Assembly (NCBI GenBank): GCA_018699075.1
Contig: JABIPV010000011.1
Location: forward strand, 1-7,538
Direction of reading: 5' to 3'
DNA length: 7,538 nt
DNA from: Kordiimonadaceae bacterium
GTDB taxonomy: Bacteria > Pseudomonadota > Alphaproteobacteria > Sphingomonadales > Emcibacteraceae
The notes beneath the pieces were generated by a model that worked only from the letters and a program-made list of their open reading frames with translations, searched no databases and was not told where the DNA came from. Shown one piece after another: positions 6,640-7,538 of the stretch (positions are counted from its first letter, which is position 1; the number at the start of each line of letters is the position of its first letter). A program made the translations under genes and the position numbers.

Positions 6640-7371
6640 TTGTGTCCCCCGATATCCCCCGATTACTATTATGACGGCCAAGGCAACGTGACCTCCTTCC
6701 AAGGCGACATTCATCATAATGTTAACGCAGATCGAATTGCTATTAGATCTGTCAGTATGGTGGTAGAGAATATTGATAAAATAGTCTTGGCTAGGATCAT
6801 AACTGTAAAAGAACTTTACTATATTGACAGATACAATGAATTTAAAAAAGCTTACGAATTAAGTTTAATCGTTGAGAAAAGCTGGAAAGGAAGCGATGAT
6901 AACTTTAAAATATTAACTACCGAAACTGATTTTGCGTTTGATAATTTTCAGAAGTATATCTTTCTAGCACGTAAGACATCTCTTCGTAATGAAAAAGAAA
7001 ATTATAACTCTAATTCAAAAATAAATAGTGACTATTTAACATTTGTCAAGGGTATTGGATTAGTGAAAAAGAAGAAAAATGATACTAATAAAACAATCGA
7101 AAGATTGGGAAGTCTATTTGATAAATATGAATACTACTCTTATGCTGATTATCAAATGGTATATCCATTAGATGAATCAGTGTCTGAGCAAGATAGTGAT
7201 TGGTTGGTTTTAAAGAAATATCCTATTAACTATAGTGTAATGTTGCCAGAACAAGCACGATATACTACTGGTAATAGCCCTAAATTTTTAAAAAATGCTA
7301 TTCAGTCTCAACCGGAATCGTATAAATTAATTAGTTTAGATGATTTTATAAAAGCATTAGAGTTACGGTGA
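6640..7371 (+). CDS. Orphan AT-rich ORF, unknown function, possible chimeric or truncated gene (243 aa)
   Basis: An uninterrupted 243-codon frame in DNA of about 30% GC (sampled lines), where chance stops would be frequent, so it is or recently was coding. The listed start is TTG; a stop lies just upstream at 6634-6636. No good Shine-Dalgarno precedes TTG 6640, GTG 6688 or ATG 6757 (M40), so the true start is uncertain. Residues 9-20 (YYYDGQGNVTSF) resemble one YD repeat of RHS proteins, and this stretch has ordinary GC. From about residue 30 composition and style change. Residues 40-115, with IDKIVLARI, LIVEKSWKGS and QKYIFLARK, recall the strand pattern of bacterial proteins with a TIMP/NTR-like fold (A-D-x-V-x-x-G-x-V, V-x-x-x-W-K-G, G-x-x-Y-L-V-F-A). 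The usual signal peptide and cysteines are absent, so this is a weak analogy. The C-terminal half is Lys/Asn/Tyr-rich and unrecognised. The repeats on both sides suggest a transferred cassette. Confidence 0.6.
   Translation: MCPPISPDYYYDGQGNVTSFQGDIHHNVNADRIAIRSVSMVVENIDKIVLARIITVKELYYIDRYNEFKKAYELSLIVEKSWKGSDDNFKILTTETDFAFDNFQKYIFLARKTSLRNEKENYNSNSKINSDYLTFVKGIGLVKKKKNDTNKTIERLGSLFDKYEYYSYADYQMVYPLDESVSEQDSDWLVLKKYPINYSVMLPEQARYTTGNSPKFLKNAIQSQPESYKLISLDDFIKALELR
6645..6663 (+). repeat. Two copies of TCCCCCGAT in tandem
   Basis: The 9-mer TCCCCCGAT occurs at 6645-6653 and again at 6655-6663, one base apart, inside the first codons of the orphan ORF. The C-rich stretch stands out from the AT-rich surroundings and adjoins the YD-repeat-like coding stretch. 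It may mark an insertion or recombination junction. Confidence 0.55.
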
Positions 7372-7389
7372 CATATGTGAAATTAAGAT

Positions 7390-7417
7390 CCGATCAAAGG
7401 GGTCCGATCAAAGGGGT
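7390..7417 (+). repeat. Perfect 14-base tandem duplication
   Basis: CCGATCAAAGGGGT occurs at 7390-7403 and is repeated exactly at 7404-7417 with no gap, 18 bases after the orphan ORF stop. The second copy runs straight into the 28-base repeat that recurs at 7494. The same GATCAAAGGG core is found left of the ORF at 6570-6579. This suggests slippage or repeated insertion at an element end. Confidence 0.85.
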
Positions 7418-7433
7418 CAGATACACTTGTAAC
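7406..7433 (+). repeat. 28-base direct repeat, copy 1
   Basis: This unit starts GATCAAAGGGG, continues TCAGATACACTTG and ends TAAC. It matches copy 2 at 26 of 28 positions, 88 bases away. The core GGGGTCAGATACACTTG is a style of sequence I associate with intergenic repeats near IS200/IS605-like REP-associated transposases in proteobacteria. No transposase is present in the window, so that link is unproven. Confidence 0.85.
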
Positions 7434-7493
7434 GTAATCCTATTTATTATCAATGACTTAACCTATTGGCATTGTCAAATTAACTTGTTATTT

Positions 7494-7521
7494 GATCAAC
7501 GGGGTCAGATACACTTGAAAC
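7494..7521 (+). repeat. 28-base direct repeat, copy 2
   Basis: GATCAACGGGG followed by TCAGATACACTTG and AAAC differs from copy 1 at only two positions. The 60 bases between the copies are AT-rich and show no ORF. The sequence after it, to the window end, is T-rich. The repeat may continue as a series, or precede a mobile gene, beyond the window. Confidence 0.85.
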
Positions 7522-7538
7522 TTTATTGTTTATTTTTA

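Noticed and set aside
7451..7475. Inverted repeat CAATG/CATTG between the two 28-base repeats, considered as a terminator for the orphan ORF
   Set aside because: The stem is only 5 base pairs with a 14-base loop and no T-run follows.
7390..7521. CRISPR array
   Set aside because: There are only two full repeats, with a 60-base gap, and one overlapping tandem partial copy. Repeat and spacer lengths are not regular and no cas gene is present.

Overview
The window looks like chromosomal DNA from a Gram-negative bacterium of moderate GC. It carries Sec-exported and Tat-exported proteins, a quinone-linked sulfide oxidase and Shine-Dalgarno-led genes. An alphaproteobacterium or related marine proteobacterium is my best guess, but this rests on the gene types and general feel; no ribosomal or other taxonomic marker is present.

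Positions 1-3549 (minus strand) hold a tandem pair of secreted M1-family zinc metallopeptidases in an apparent operon. The upstream gene (1123-3549) is complete, with an HEXXH-X18-E zinc site. The downstream gene (1-1104) starts 18 bases after it and is cut by the window edge before its catalytic motif. Over the 368 residues that can be compared the two align without gaps at about 75% identity by hand count, so this is a gene duplication.

Positions 3704-4954 (plus strand, divergent from the peptidases) encode a type II sulfide:quinone oxidoreductase with both expected redox cysteines. A strong stem-loop at 4962-4996 lies between it and the convergent gene at 5015-6346 (minus). That gene is a MalY/PatB-like PLP enzyme (C-S lyase or aminotransferase) with a clear twin-arginine signal. 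If it is a cysteine or cystathionine lyase it would release sulfide outside the cytoplasm beside a gene for a sulfide-oxidising enzyme; that link is inference.

Positions 6347-7538 look like accessory DNA. An AT-rich orphan ORF (6640-7371, TTG start, no clear ribosome binding site) starts with a short RHS/YD-repeat-like stretch of ordinary composition and then becomes strongly AT-rich. It is bracketed by short repeats with a GATCAAAGGG core, and on the right by two near-identical 28-base repeats. I read this as a small horizontally acquired cassette or the edge of a repeat-associated mobile element. No transposase, tRNA, rRNA or CRISPR array is visible.
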